The notes: generated from the sequence alone by a model not told the origin. A DNA stretch of 64,000 nucleotides from Paraoerskovia sediminicola (GCF_030296575.1 NZ_AP027729.1:3348001-3412000), one strand, 5' to 3'. Shown: positions 53,152 through 62,822, counted from the first letter of the stretch. Made by a program: numbers and translations.

Positions 53152-53910
53152 TCACGTGTAGTAGAGCGCCACCCGCCGACCGTCGACCTCGCGGACGGTG
53201 ATCTCGTCGTCGTAGACCCGCCGCAGCACGTCGGTGTCGATCACCTCGGACGGCGGCCCCTGGACCTCGACGCGCCCGTCGCGCATCGCGACGATCCGGT
53301 CGGACCAGCACGACGCGAAGTTGACGTCGTGCAGCACCACGACGACCGTGCGCCCCAGCTCGTCCGCGGCGCGGCGCACGGTCCGCATCATGTCGCGCGC
53401 GTGCGTCATGTCGAGGTTGTTGAGCGGCTCGTCCAGCAGCACGTACTCGGTGTCCTGGGCCATCACCATGGCCACGAACGCCCGTTGCCGCTGCCCGCCC
53501 GACAGCTCGTCCAGATAGCGGTGCTCGAGCCCGCCCAGGTCCAGGCGGGCGACGGCGGCGTCGACGTGCGCGACGTCGTCCGGCGTCGTCCGACCGCGCG
53601 AGTACGGGTACCGGCCGAGGGTCACGAGGTCGCGCACCGTGAGGCGGACGGCGAGGTGGTTGTCCTGGCGCAGCACGCCGAGCCTCCGGGCGAGCTCCCG
53701 TCCCGGCGTGCGGGCCACGTCCGCGCCGTCGAGCAGGACCCTGCCCGACTCGGCCGGCAGAAGCCGCGCGACGACCGACAGCAGCGTCGACTTGCCCGCA
53801 CCGTTCGGGCCGATGACCGACGTGACCCCGCCGCGGGGGAGCTCGAGGCTGACGTCGTCGACGACGACGGTCGTCCCGTACCTCTTGGTGACCTGCTCGA
53901 CGGTGATCAT
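53152..53910 (-). CDS. Iron-siderophore ABC transporter ATP-binding protein
   Basis: This 252-residue FecE/FhuC-like ATPase has Walker A IGPNGAGKSTLLSVV near residue 34, signature DELSGGQRQRAFVAM, Walker B YVLLDEPLNNLD and switch His in VVVLHDVNFA. It is 7 bases beyond the permease stop and ends a four-gene iron-uptake operon. The C-terminus (VDGRRVALYYT) is short and typical. Confidence 0.92.
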   Translation of the reverse strand: MITVEQVTKRYGTTVVVDDVSLELPRGGVTSVIGPNGAGKSTLLSVVARLLPAESGRVLLDGADVARTPGRELARRLGVLRQDNHLAVRLTVRDLVTLGRYPYSRGRTTPDDVAHVDAAVARLDLGGLEHRYLDELSGGQRQRAFVAMVMAQDTEYVLLDEPLNNLDMTHARDMMRTVRRAADELGRTVVVVLHDVNFASCWSDRIVAMRDGRVEVQGPPSEVIDTDVLRRVYDDEITVREVDGRRVALYYT

Positions 53911-53917
53911 CGCGCGC

Positions 53918-54994
53918 TCACCTGCGCCGTCCGGACGCGACCAGCAGGACGATGAACACGATTCCTCCGCAGAGCTCGATGACGACGGACAGCACGGTGC
54001 CCATCGACAGGACGTGGTCGAGGACGGCCTGGCCCCCGACGAGGACGACGACGGCGGTCAGGGCCGCCGTCGGCAGGGTGACCGCGTGCTTGGACGACCC
54101 GGTCAGGACGTACGCGAGGTTGGCCACCAGGAGCCCGAAGAAGGTGATCGGCCCGACGAGCGCCGTCGACACCGAGACGAGCAGCGACACCGCGACCAGC
54201 AGCGTCATCACCCGACGGCGGTGCTCGACGCCCAGCGCGACCGCGTTCGGCCGGCCGAGCGCGAGCACGTCGAGCTCGTGCCGGCGACGCCACAGCCACC
54301 AGCAGGTGCCGACCAGCAGGATCCCCGAGACGCCGAGCAGGGCCGGGTCCACCCCCGTGAAGGACGCGAAGAGCCGCGCCTGGAGCACCTGGAACTCGTT
54401 CGGGTCGATCATCCGCTGCAGCATCGCCGTGAGGCTGCGCAGCAGGACGCCCAGGACCACGCCGACGAGCACCAGCAGGTGCACCGAGCGGCGGGCGGCA
54501 CCGAAGATCCACGCGAACAGCGCGACCGAGCACCCCAGCATGACCACGAGGGTGACGCCGAACTGGACCGGCGCAGGCACGCCCGAGAGGCCGACCGCAC
54601 CGAGGGTGAAGACGGCGACCGTCTGCACCAGGACGTACAGGGCGTCGAAGCCCATGATCGACGGCGTCAGGATCCGGTTCTCGGTCACGGTCTGGAACAC
54701 GACGGTCGAGACCGCGATCGCCAGCGCGACGACGAGCAGCGCACCGAGGGTCCGCGAGCGCAGCCCGAGGACGTAGGACCAGGCGCCCTGGACGTCGAGC
54801 AGCAGGAAGGCCGCGCAGGCGACGACGGCGAGGACGACCAGCGCGAGGAGGACGAGGCGCACCCGCCGGCCACGGGGGTCACGGGTGTCACCGGGGTCAC
54901 GGAGTGCACCGGTCGAACGCCCGGACGACGGTCCGGACACCGGCCCGGAGCGGGCGTCGGCGTCGTCGAGCGACAGTCTGAGGGGCTCAGGCAC
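53918..54994 (-). CDS. Iron-siderophore ABC transporter permease (second)
   Basis: This 358-residue FecCD-family permease has about nine membrane segments. Family hallmarks are RTLGALLVVALAIAVSTVVFQ and LVGPITFFGLLVANLAYVL. The first 45 residues are charged and repetitive. The GTG at 54994 overlaps the first permease gene by 8 bases. It lacks the usual GxxxPHxAR C-terminal loop in exact form (SSKHAVTLPTAALTA instead), as in other enterochelin-type FepG/CeuC permeases. Confidence 0.88.
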   Translation of the reverse strand: MPEPLRLSLDDADARSGPVSGPSSGRSTGALRDPGDTRDPRGRRVRLVLLALVVLAVVACAAFLLLDVQGAWSYVLGLRSRTLGALLVVALAIAVSTVVFQTVTENRILTPSIMGFDALYVLVQTVAVFTLGAVGLSGVPAPVQFGVTLVVMLGCSVALFAWIFGAARRSVHLLVLVGVVLGVLLRSLTAMLQRMIDPNEFQVLQARLFASFTGVDPALLGVSGILLVGTCWWLWRRRHELDVLALGRPNAVALGVEHRRRVMTLLVAVSLLVSVSTALVGPITFFGLLVANLAYVLTGSSKHAVTLPTAALTAVVVLVGGQAVLDHVLSMGTVLSVVIELCGGIVFIVLLVASGRRR

Positions 54995-56093
54995 CGGACC
55001 TCCCCGCGGGGGCTCGCAGCAGCAGGTAGAGGAACACGAGGGAACCGACGACCCCCATGACCACACCGATCGGGATCTCGTACGGGTAGCGCAGCACGCG
55101 CCCCAGCACGTCGCAGAGCAGGACGAGACCGGCGCCGCCGACGGCGACCCACGGCAGGGTGCGCCGCAGGTTGTCGCCGACGAGCAGGCTCGCGACGTTC
55201 GGCACGACGAGCCCCAGGAACGGCAGCCCGCCCACGACGACCACCACCACGGCGGAGACGACGGCGACCAGCCCGAGCCCGAGGGCCATGACCACGCCGT
55301 ACGGCAGCCCGAGCGCGGTGGCGGTGTCCTTGCCGAGACCCGCGACCGTGAAGCGGTCCGCCATGACGTAGGCGACGACCGCGAGGGCGGCCGTCACCCA
55401 CAGCAGCTCCATGCGCCCCGCGACGATGCCGGAGAAGTCGCCGGTCATCCACGCCCCGAGGGTCTGGAGCAGGTCGTAGCGGTAGGCGATCCACGTCGCC
55501 ACCGCGCCGATCACGCCCGCCAGCATCATGCCGAGCAGCGGAACGGTGACGATCGAGCGCACGGGCACCGCCCGCAGCACCGCGAGGAACAGCAGGGTCC
55601 CGGCGAGGGCGAACGCTGCTGCGACGCCGATCTTGCCGGGCAGCGGCATCGCGGGCGCGAGGATCGTGACGAGCAGAAGCCCGAGCCCGGCGGCCTCCGT
55701 CGTCCCGACGGTCGACGGCTCGACGAACCGGTTGCGGACGAGCATCTGCATCACGAGACCGGCGACGGCCATGGCCGAGCCGGCGAGCAGGATCGCCGTG
55801 GTCCGCGGCACCCTGGACAGCAGCAGGACGTCCCAGGCGTCGTCGTCACCGGCCACGAGGTCGGCGACGCTCACGTCGATCGCCCCGATCATCACGGAGG
55901 CCACGACGAGCACGGCCATGACCAGCGAGGTGGCGACGACGACGAGCCAGGTCGGCATGCGGCGGCGAGGTCTCGGCGGGTCGGGGGCAGGCTCGTGCCC
56001 CGGGCCGGCCGGGGTGCCGGACGGCGCGGCGCCGCCTCGCCCGGACCGCGGGTGCGGTCCGGGCGAGGTGGGGTTCCTCAGCTCGACGGTCAT
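54987..56093 (-). CDS. Iron-siderophore ABC transporter permease (first)
   Basis: This 368-residue FecCD-family permease has LLLSRVPRTTAILLAGSAMAVAGLVMQ and ALGLPYGVVMALGLGLVAVVS, and near the end GLPFLGLVVPNVASLLVGDNLRRTLPW, a coupling-loop region. The N-terminal 45 residues are Pro/Gly/Arg-rich and probably cytoplasmic. The ATG at 56093 is 46 bases after the binding-protein stop. It pairs with the next permease as a heterodimer. Confidence 0.9.
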   Translation of the reverse strand: MTVELRNPTSPGPHPRSGRGGAAPSGTPAGPGHEPAPDPPRPRRRMPTWLVVVATSLVMAVLVVASVMIGAIDVSVADLVAGDDDAWDVLLLSRVPRTTAILLAGSAMAVAGLVMQMLVRNRFVEPSTVGTTEAAGLGLLLVTILAPAMPLPGKIGVAAAFALAGTLLFLAVLRAVPVRSIVTVPLLGMMLAGVIGAVATWIAYRYDLLQTLGAWMTGDFSGIVAGRMELLWVTAALAVVAYVMADRFTVAGLGKDTATALGLPYGVVMALGLGLVAVVSAVVVVVVGGLPFLGLVVPNVASLLVGDNLRRTLPWVAVGGAGLVLLCDVLGRVLRYPYEIPIGVVMGVVGSLVFLYLLLRAPAGRSGA

Positions 56094-56139
56094 CGTCCCG
56101 CCAGGGTTCCGGTGGTCAACGTCGCTGTCGGACGACGGA

Positions 56140-57147
56140 TCAGACGTCGGCGCCGATCGCGGCACCGACCTCGTCCGCGATGTCGATCAGCGTCGGCAGA
56201 CCGCCGTTGACGATGTACCAGCTCGCCGGGTCGACGTAGGTGACCTGGTCCTCCTGCCACGCGGTGGTGCCGTGGACGAGCTCGTTGTCCAGGACGGCCT
56301 GCGCGTTGTCGGTGCCCTCACCCACGGCGGCGTCGCGGTCGACGACGAACAGGTGGTCGGGGTCGGCGTCACGGACGAACTCGAACGAGATCGCCTCGCC
56401 GTGGGTGGCCTCCTCGACGTCCTCGACGGCGGGGGTCAGGCCGAGCGCGTCGTGCAGGAACCCGAAGCGCGAGCCCGGGCCGTAGGCGGTGACCTCGCCG
56501 GCGCTGGTCAGCACGATCAGGGAGGAGCCTGCGTCGGCCGCGGCGGCCTGCACGGCGGACGCCTTCGCGTCGAACTCGTCCGCGAGTGCGGCGACCTCGT
56601 CCTCCTTGTCGAAGATCTCGCCCAGCTTCGCGTCGTTCTCCTTGACGCTCGCCGCGAAGTCGGCCCAGTCGTTGGACAGGTCGACGGTCGGGGCGATCTT
56701 CGCGAGCTCCGGGTACGCGGCGGCCGAGCGACCGGCGACCACGATCAGGTCGGGGGCCGCGGCGGCGACGGCCTCGAAGTCCGGCTCGAACAGGGTCCCG
56801 GCGTCGAGGTACTCGTCGCCCGCGTAGGACTCGAGGTCGGCCGTGAGGTTCGTCTTGGGCACGCCGGTCACCTCGACGCCGAGCTCGTCGAGCACGGTCA
56901 GCGCGGCGAGGTCGAACGTGACGACGGTCTCGGGCATCGCGTCGAGCTCGAGGGTCCCCTGCGGGTGCTCGATCGAGACGGCCTCGTAGGCGCTCTCGTC
57001 CTGGGCCTCCGCCTGCGCATCGGCACCGTCGGTCGAGGTGGCCTCGGGCTCGGCCCCGGCGCCCTCGTCGGTGGCGCAGGCGGTGAGCAGGCTGAGGGCT
57101 GCGGCGGCTGCGAACAGCCCCGTGGACCAGGTGCGGACGTGCGTCAT
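56140..57147 (-). CDS. Siderophore-binding lipoprotein of an iron ABC transporter
   Basis: This 335-residue solute-binding protein starts with a lipoprotein signal (LFAAAAALSLLTACAT), so it is anchored on the outer face of the membrane. An acidic linker is followed by a FepB/FhuD-type fold: ETVVTFDLAALTVLDELGVEV, FEAVAAAAPDLIVVAGRSA and FEFVRDADPDHLFVVDRD. It heads the iron operon, behind an iron-regulator-like box and 17 bases from it. The substrate is likely a ferric siderophore. No siderophore synthesis gene lies in the window. Confidence 0.9.
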   Translation of the reverse strand: MTHVRTWSTGLFAAAAALSLLTACATDEGAGAEPEATSTDGADAQAEAQDESAYEAVSIEHPQGTLELDAMPETVVTFDLAALTVLDELGVEVTGVPKTNLTADLESYAGDEYLDAGTLFEPDFEAVAAAAPDLIVVAGRSAAAYPELAKIAPTVDLSNDWADFAASVKENDAKLGEIFDKEDEVAALADEFDAKASAVQAAAADAGSSLIVLTSAGEVTAYGPGSRFGFLHDALGLTPAVEDVEEATHGEAISFEFVRDADPDHLFVVDRDAAVGEGTDNAQAVLDNELVHGTTAWQEDQVTYVDPASWYIVNGGLPTLIDIADEVGAAIGADV

Positions 57148-57163
57148 CGGTACTCCTTCGTCG

Positions 57164-57182
57164 TCAGGTGAGCAATACCTAA
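57164..57182 (-). promoter_or_regulatory. DtxR/IdeR-like iron box
   Basis: On the minus strand the 19 bases read TTAGGTATTGCTCACCTGA. They match about 14 of 19 positions of the DtxR/IdeR consensus TTAGGTTAGSCTAACCTAA, including both outer TTAGGT/ACCT arms. The box is 17 bases before the binding-protein ATG and probably overlaps the promoter, so iron-loaded repressor would block the operon. Confidence 0.7.
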
Positions 57183-57296
57183 CTTAGCGAAGGCTTACCT
57201 CCACAGTCCAGCCGCGGACAGCGCAGAACCTCACGAGAGACCCGAAAGAGACAGGGATCACAGCCTGGGGCGCTACGCGAGGGTTCCTACGGCTCT

Positions 57297-57361
57297 GCCG
57301 TCAGGTCCGGCCGTCAGTCCGGCCGTCAGGTCCCGACGTCAGGTCCCGACGTCAGGTCCTG
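57297..57361. repeat. Degenerate 13-bp tandem repeat at the end of folC
   Basis: Five consecutive units of the type CGTCAGGTCCSGM lie at 57297-57361, one of them a base short. The last unit runs into the folC stop codon. They lie between folC and the siderophore-binding protein gene. They could be slippage products or a weak structured element. Confidence 0.7.
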
Positions 57362-58767
57362 CCGACGAGCGAGCGGGCGTCGGCGACCGTGATGACGGAC
57401 CCGGTGACGAGCACACCCGTCCCCGTCCCCACCCCGGTTACGTCCTCGCGCTCGGCAAGGTCCGCGGCGACGGCGAGCGCCTCGTCCAGCCGCTGGGAGA
57501 CGTGGACCCGGTCCTCACCGAAGACGTCGACCGCGACCTCCGCGAGGTCCTCGGGGTTGGCCGACCGGTCCGAGCTGTTGCGGGTCACCACGACGTCGGA
57601 CAGGTGGGGCTCCAGGACCGCGAGCAGCCCCTCGGCGTCCTTGTCGGCCATGACGCCGACGACCCCGACCAGCCGGGTGAAGGTGAAGGCCTCGTCCAGC
57701 GCCGCGACGAGCGCTTCGGCCCCGGCCGGGTTGTGCGCGGCGTCCACGACGACCGTCGGGCTCGACCGGACGACCTCGAGCCGACCGGGGGCGCTGACGT
57801 CGCCGAAGGCGGCTTCGACGATCTCGCCGCCCAGCGCGCGGCCGCCGAGGAGCGCCTCGACGGCGGCGAGGGCGAGCAGCGCGTTGTGGGCCTGGAACCT
57901 GCCGTGCAGGGGCAGGAAGATCTCGGTGTAGAGCCCAGCCGGCGTGCGCAGGTCCACGAGCTGGCCGCCCACGGCGACGTTCACCGCCGAGACGGAGAGG
58001 TCCAGCCCCTCGCGGAGCACGCGGGCGCTGCGCGCGCCGGCCGCCTCGAGCAGCACCACCTCGGCGGCCTCGGGCTGCTCGGCGAGCACGACCGTCGCCC
58101 GGTCCTTGATGATCCCCGACTTCGTGGCCGCGATCTGGGTCACCGAGTGCCCCAGCCACCGCTCGTGGTCGAGCGCGATCGGGGTGATCACCGCGACGTC
58201 CCCGTCGACGACGTTCGTGGAGTCCCACTCGCCGCCCATGCCGACCTCGACGATCGCGACGTCGACGGGCGCGTCGGCGAACGCAGCGAACGCCATCACC
58301 GTGAGGACCTCGAAGAAGCTCAGGCGCGGGTCGCCGGTCTGCTGGGACTCGCCGTCCACGACGCCGACGTAGGGGGCGACGTCCTCCCACACCTCGACGA
58401 AGCGCGCCGGGCTGATGGGCTCGCCGTCGATCGCGATGCGCTCGGTGACGCTCGCCAGGTGCGGGCTGGTGAAGCGGCCGGTGCGCAGCCCGTGCTCGCG
58501 CACGAGCCGCTCCGTCATCCGCGCCGTCGACGTCTTGCCGTTGGTCCCGGTCAGGTGGATCGTCCGGAACGTGCGCTGCGGGTCGCCCATGAGCTCAAGC
58601 ACGCGCGCGACGCGGTCGAGCGTCGGGTCGATGTCGTGCTCGGGAGCGCGGTCCATGATGTGCGCGTACACGACCTCGAGGTCTTCCAGCGCCCCCGCGT
58701 CGGTGGCCGCCTGCCGGGCGGCACGCCGGCGGTCCCGGCCCTCCTGCTCGTCCTTGGTCGGGCTCAT
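57352..58767 (-). CDS. folC: Folylpolyglutamate synthase / dihydrofolate synthase
   Basis: This 471-residue Mur-ligase-like enzyme adds glutamates to folates and makes dihydrofolate. The ATP loop is HLTGTNGKTSTARMTERLV near residue 70. VAIVEVGMGGEWDSTNVV, ITPIALDHERWLGHSV and VVDAAHNPAGAEAL are family motifs. The ATG overlaps the ileS stop by 4 bases. In most actinobacteria DUF4233 and ndk follow directly; here the iron and dha operons intervene. Confidence 0.94.
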   Translation of the reverse strand: MSPTKDEQEGRDRRRAARQAATDAGALEDLEVVYAHIMDRAPEHDIDPTLDRVARVLELMGDPQRTFRTIHLTGTNGKTSTARMTERLVREHGLRTGRFTSPHLASVTERIAIDGEPISPARFVEVWEDVAPYVGVVDGESQQTGDPRLSFFEVLTVMAFAAFADAPVDVAIVEVGMGGEWDSTNVVDGDVAVITPIALDHERWLGHSVTQIAATKSGIIKDRATVVLAEQPEAAEVVLLEAAGARSARVLREGLDLSVSAVNVAVGGQLVDLRTPAGLYTEIFLPLHGRFQAHNALLALAAVEALLGGRALGGEIVEAAFGDVSAPGRLEVVRSSPTVVVDAAHNPAGAEALVAALDEAFTFTRLVGVVGVMADKDAEGLLAVLEPHLSDVVVTRNSSDRSANPEDLAEVAVDVFGEDRVHVSQRLDEALAVAADLAEREDVTGVGTGTGVLVTGSVITVADARSLVGRT

Positions 58768-61700
58768 GCGCTCTCCTCCGCTCGCTGGACAGCGACCGCG
58801 AGCTCGTCGCCGGCCACGACGTGGGCCGTGGTCGTCAGGGTCTCGCTCTCGATCAGGGCGCGGTGCTTCTCGACGGCGTCGACGGCCGCGGCCGGGACGG
58901 TCAGCGTCAGCACGATCCGGTCGGCGACGTCGAGCCCGGCGGCCTTGCGGGCGTCCTGGACCTCGCGGACGACGTCGCGGGCGTAGCCCTCCGCGCGCAG
59001 GTCGTCGTCGAGCGCGAGGTCGAGCACGACGAGGGCGCCCCCGGGGAGCACGGCGACGGCGACCTGCGGCCCGTCCTGAGCGCCACCCGTCGTGGTCGCG
59101 CCGTCCGTGCTGCCGCCACCGGCGACCGTCGTCAGCTCGTACTCGGCGCCCAGGAGCTCCACGTCGCCGTCGGTCGTCGCGACGACGACGGTCTCGGTCC
59201 CGTCCACACCGGGGGCGACGGACCAGTCCCCGCCTTCGCGGCCTTGATGACGGCCTGCACGCCGCGGCCCAGGCGGGGCCCGGCCGCCCGCGCGTTGACG
59301 GCGAGGCGCTGCACGATGCCGAAGCGCGCCGTGACCTCCTCGTCCAGCGCGACGAGGTCGACGTCCTTGACGTTGAGCTCGGCGGCGAGCAGCGCCCGGT
59401 ACGGCGCGAGCGCCTGCGGGTCGTCCACCGCGACGGTCAGCGTGCGCAGCGGCTGCCGCACGCGCAGCGCGTTCGCCTTGCGCAGCCCCAGGGCCTGGGA
59501 CGTCACCCGACGGACCTGGTCCATCGCGGCCACGAGGTCGTCGTCGGCGGCGAGCGCGCCGTCGTCCGTCGTCGGGAAGTCCGTGAGGTGCACCGAGCGG
59601 CCACCCGTGAGCCCGCGCCAGACCTCCTCGGTCAGCAGCGGGGCCAGCGGGGCCATCACGCGGGTCAGCACCTCCAGCGCCGTCCACAGCGTGTCGAACG
59701 CGTCGTGGTCCTCCGACCAGAACCGGTCGCGCTGGGTGCGCACGTACCAGTTGGTCAGCAGGTCGAGGTGCTCGCGCACGGTCTCGCACGCTCCGGCGAT
59801 GTCGTACGCCCCGAGCTGCGCCGACGTCGTCTCGACCAGTCCGCGGGTGCGGGCGAGCAGGTAGCGGTCGAGGGCCGGCAGGCCGGCCACGCGCTCGGGC
59901 GTCACCCGCTGCGCCTCGTACCCCTGCCCACCCGTGGCGCCGCGGGCCGCGTTCGAGTACAGCGTGAAGAAGTAGTAGGTGCTCCACAGGGGCAGCAGCA
60001 CCTGCCGCACGGACTCCCGGATCCCGTCCTCGGTCACGACGAGGTTGCCGCCGCGCAGGATCGGGCTCGACATGAGGAACCAGCGCATCGCGTCGGACCC
60101 GTCGCGGTCGAGCACCTCGGTGACGTCCGGGTAGTTACGCAGCGACTTGCTCATCTTGCGGCCGTCCGACCCGAGCACGATCCCGTGCGAGACGGCGCTG
60201 CGGAACGCGGGACGGTCGAAGAGCGCGGTCGCGAGGACGTGCAGCAGGTAGAACCAGCCGCGCGTCTGCCCGATGTACTCGACGATGAAGTCGCCCGGGT
60301 AGTGGTGCTCGAACCAGTCCGCGTTCTCGAACGGGTAGTGCACCTGGGCGAACGGCATCGAGCCCGAGTCGAACCAGACGTCGAGGACGTCCGGGATGCG
60401 GCGCATCGTGGACCGGCCCGTCGGGTCGTCCGGGTTCGGGCGCGTCAGGTCGTCGATGTACGGGCGGTGCAGGTCGGGCTCGCCGTCCGCGTTCACGGGG
60501 AGCCTGCCGAAGTCGGCCTCGATCTCGGCGAGCGATCCGTAGACGTCGGTCCGGGGGTAGGCGTCGTCGTCCGACACCCAGACCGGGATCGGCGTGCCCC
60601 AGTACCGGTTGCGGCTGATCGACCAGTCGCGGGCCCCCTCGAGCCACTTGCCGAACTGGCCGTCCTTGATGTGCCCGGGGTCCAGTCGATCTGCTGGTTG
60701 AGCTCGACCATGCGGTCCCGGAACGCGGTGACGCGCACGAACCAGCTCGAGACCGCCTTGTAGATCAGGGGTTCCGGCATCGCCAGCAGTGCGGGTACGA
60801 GTGCTCGTAGGTCTCGTGGCGCAGCACGACGCAGCGCTCGGCGCGCTCGACGCGTGCGAGCGGCCCCTCACCCGCCTTGAGGTCCTTGATGATGTGCGGG
60901 TTCGCGTCGAAGACCTGCTGGCCCGCGTAGTCGGAGACCTGGCCCGTGAACCGGCCTCGGCCGTCGACGGGGAGCACCGGCTCGATACCGGCCTCGGCGC
61001 ACACCGCCATGTCGTCCTCACCGAACGCGGGCGCGAGGTGGACGATCCCGGTGCCGTCCTCGACCGAGACGAACTCGGCCGCCAGCACCTGGTGGGCGTT
61101 GTCGTGGCCGGCGAAGTAGTCGAACGGCGGGGTGTAGGTCAGGCCCGCTAGCTCGGCGCCCGCCACGGTCGCGACGACGGTCGCGTCCTCACCGAGCTCC
61201 TTCGCGTACGCGGCGACCCGGCCCGCACCGAGGACGACGCGGTCCCCGGCCAGCGCCGAGCCCTCGCCGGGCTCGACGACGACGTACTCGATCTCGGGCC
61301 CGACGGCGACGGCCAGGTTGGACGGCAGGGTCCAGGGCGTGGTGGTCCAGACGAGAGCGAGGGCGCCGGCGGCGGGCGACGCCGCGGCGTCCGACCCCTG
61401 CGGCACGGCGGCGAGCCGGACGCCCACCGTGAGCGCCGGGTCCTGGCGCGACTGGTACACGTCGTCGTCCATGCGCAGCTCGTGGTTCGACAGCGGCGTC
61501 TCGTCGCGCCAGCAGTACGGCAGCACCCGGTAGCCCTCGTAGGCGAGGCCCTTGGTGTGCAGCGTCTTGAAGGCCCAGAGCACCGACTCCATGAACGTGA
61601 CGTCGAGGGTCTTGTAGTCGTTCTCGAAATCGACCCAGCGCGCCTGGCGGGTGACGTAGTCCTGCCACTCGTCCGTGTAGGTGAGCACCGACGTCCGGCA

Positions 61701-62132
61701 CGCCTCGTTGAACGCACCGATGCCCATCGCCTCGATCTGCGACTTGTCGGTGATGCCCAGGACCCGCTCTGCCTCGAGCTCGGCCGGCAGCCCGTGCGTG
61801 TCCCAGCCGAAGCGACGCTCGACGCGGCGCCCGCACATCGTCATGAAGCGCGGGACGACGTCCTTCGCGTAGCCGGTCAGCAGGTGGCCGTAGTGGGGCA
61901 GCCCGTTCGCGAACGGCGGGCCGTCGTAGAAGACGAACTCGTTGTCGCCGTCGGTCCCGGCGTCGCGCGCCTCGACCGACGCGCGGAACGTGTCGTCGTC
62001 CTTCCAGAAGGCGAGCACGTCGCGCTCGATACCCGGCAGGTCCGGGGACGCGGGGATCTGGGCGCTCCCGGCGCCCTGCGCGTCTGCGGTAGGGGCGTCG
62101 GCGGACGACGTGCGGTGCAGGGGGTAGACCAT
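58764..62132 (-). CDS. ileS: Isoleucyl-tRNA synthetase, frameshifted at three places
   Basis: This class I synthetase charges tRNA-Ile and edits valine. The HIGH-type motif lies in [16 protein letters not shown], the KMSKS motif in [19 protein letters not shown], and [19 protein letters not shown] is in the editing domain. One extra C at 60768-60771 restores [15 protein letters not shown], one at 60674-60680 restores [15 protein letters not shown], and one G at 59228-59231 restores [12 protein letters not shown]. The restored protein is about 1,123 residues, right for the long bacterial type. ileS is essential, so the breaks are almost certainly technical unless another copy exists. It is preceded by a T-box leader. 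Confidence 0.94.
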
Positions 62133-62139
62133 GGCTCGC

Positions 62140-62345
62140 GGGCTCCTGGGTGGTACGGGCGTCTCGTCGTGCGAGGACGACGCGCCCTGCCCGACGGCGC
62201 CCCTGGTCTCCCAGGGACGGTCGCGGACCGCACGTGCCGCGGTACCACCCCGCTTGCCGACGCGTGCCGCACCCTGGGTGCGGGGCGGCGTCGACCGCTC
62301 TACCGGGCTGTGACGGGCCTACCCGTCCGGTTCTACTGAGGACCT
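62140..62345 (-). ncRNA. T-box leader of ileS
   Basis: The minus strand carries the conserved T-box sequence GGGTGGTACCGCGG at 62250-62237. The bulge TGGT would pair with tRNA ending ACCA, fitting tRNA-Ile, whose discriminator is A. A stable stem (CCGCACCC with GGGTGCGG) stands just before it, as stem III should. A short 5' hairpin (ACGGG/CCCGT at about 62329-62312) with CAGTAG before it fits the truncated stem I of actinobacterial ileS T-boxes. The ribosome-binding site AGGAG at about 62140 lies close behind, so control is probably at translation. I could not place the isoleucine specifier codon with confidence. Confidence 0.85.
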
Positions 62346-62376
62346 GTCGTGCTGCTCGCGTGCCGGCCGTGCGTTC

Positions 62377-62590
62377 TCACGCACGCGGCCCGTCGGCGGT
62401 CCCGTTCTTCCGGAGGCTCACCGGTGATGGCCGGGTCGAAGCCTGTGCCTCCATGGTAGCGCGCGCGGCGGCGCGCGGCCTACGGCTGTACGCCTCGATG
62501 TCGAGCGCGACGAGCGTCTCGATGGTCAGGCCGGGGCGGGCGAGGTCGAGCGAGGACTCGACGGGGGCGTCGAGGAGGAGAGCAGACATG
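62377..62590 (-). CDS. Small ORF of 70 codons, unknown
   Basis: An ATG at 62590 opens MSALLLDAPVESSLDLARPG and continues LTIETLVALDIEAYSRRPR, then a less regular tail to 62377. The first 35 codons have strong third-position G/C, like real genes here; the rest less so, and the frame could be broken there. No family is recognised and no strong ribosome-binding site is seen. It lies between the Cys-Cys mini-ORF and the T-box leader. Confidence 0.35.
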
Positions 62591-62729
62591 CGGGGAGGTC
62601 CTGTTCGTGAGCCGCGGGAGGGACGCAGGCCGTGCGGCGCCCTCGGGCGGCACGACGATCGCTGGGACGCGGGTGCTCCGCGTTCCGCTCGCCGACCCCG
62701 GATCCGTGCTGCCTCGGGTCGACGAGCCC

Positions 62730-62822
62730 TCAACAACAGGTGTCGAGGGCGGTCCCCACGGCGCGCACGACGAGCAGCACAGCGGCGCTGTGCACGGTGC
62801 TCGGGGCGTCGACGGGGCTCAC
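62730..62822 (-). promoter_or_regulatory. Possible cysteine-responsive leader peptide ORF
   Basis: A 30-codon frame (GTG at 62822; an alternative GTG at 62795 gives 21 codons) ends ALDTCC with two consecutive TGT codons, rare in this genome, directly before the stop. A hairpin (62728-62748) includes these codons. In mycobacteria, short leaderless ORFs ending in Cys codons act as cysteine-sensing attenuators. A -10-like GACGAT lies 7 bases before the first GTG, compatible with leaderless start. Confidence 0.4.
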
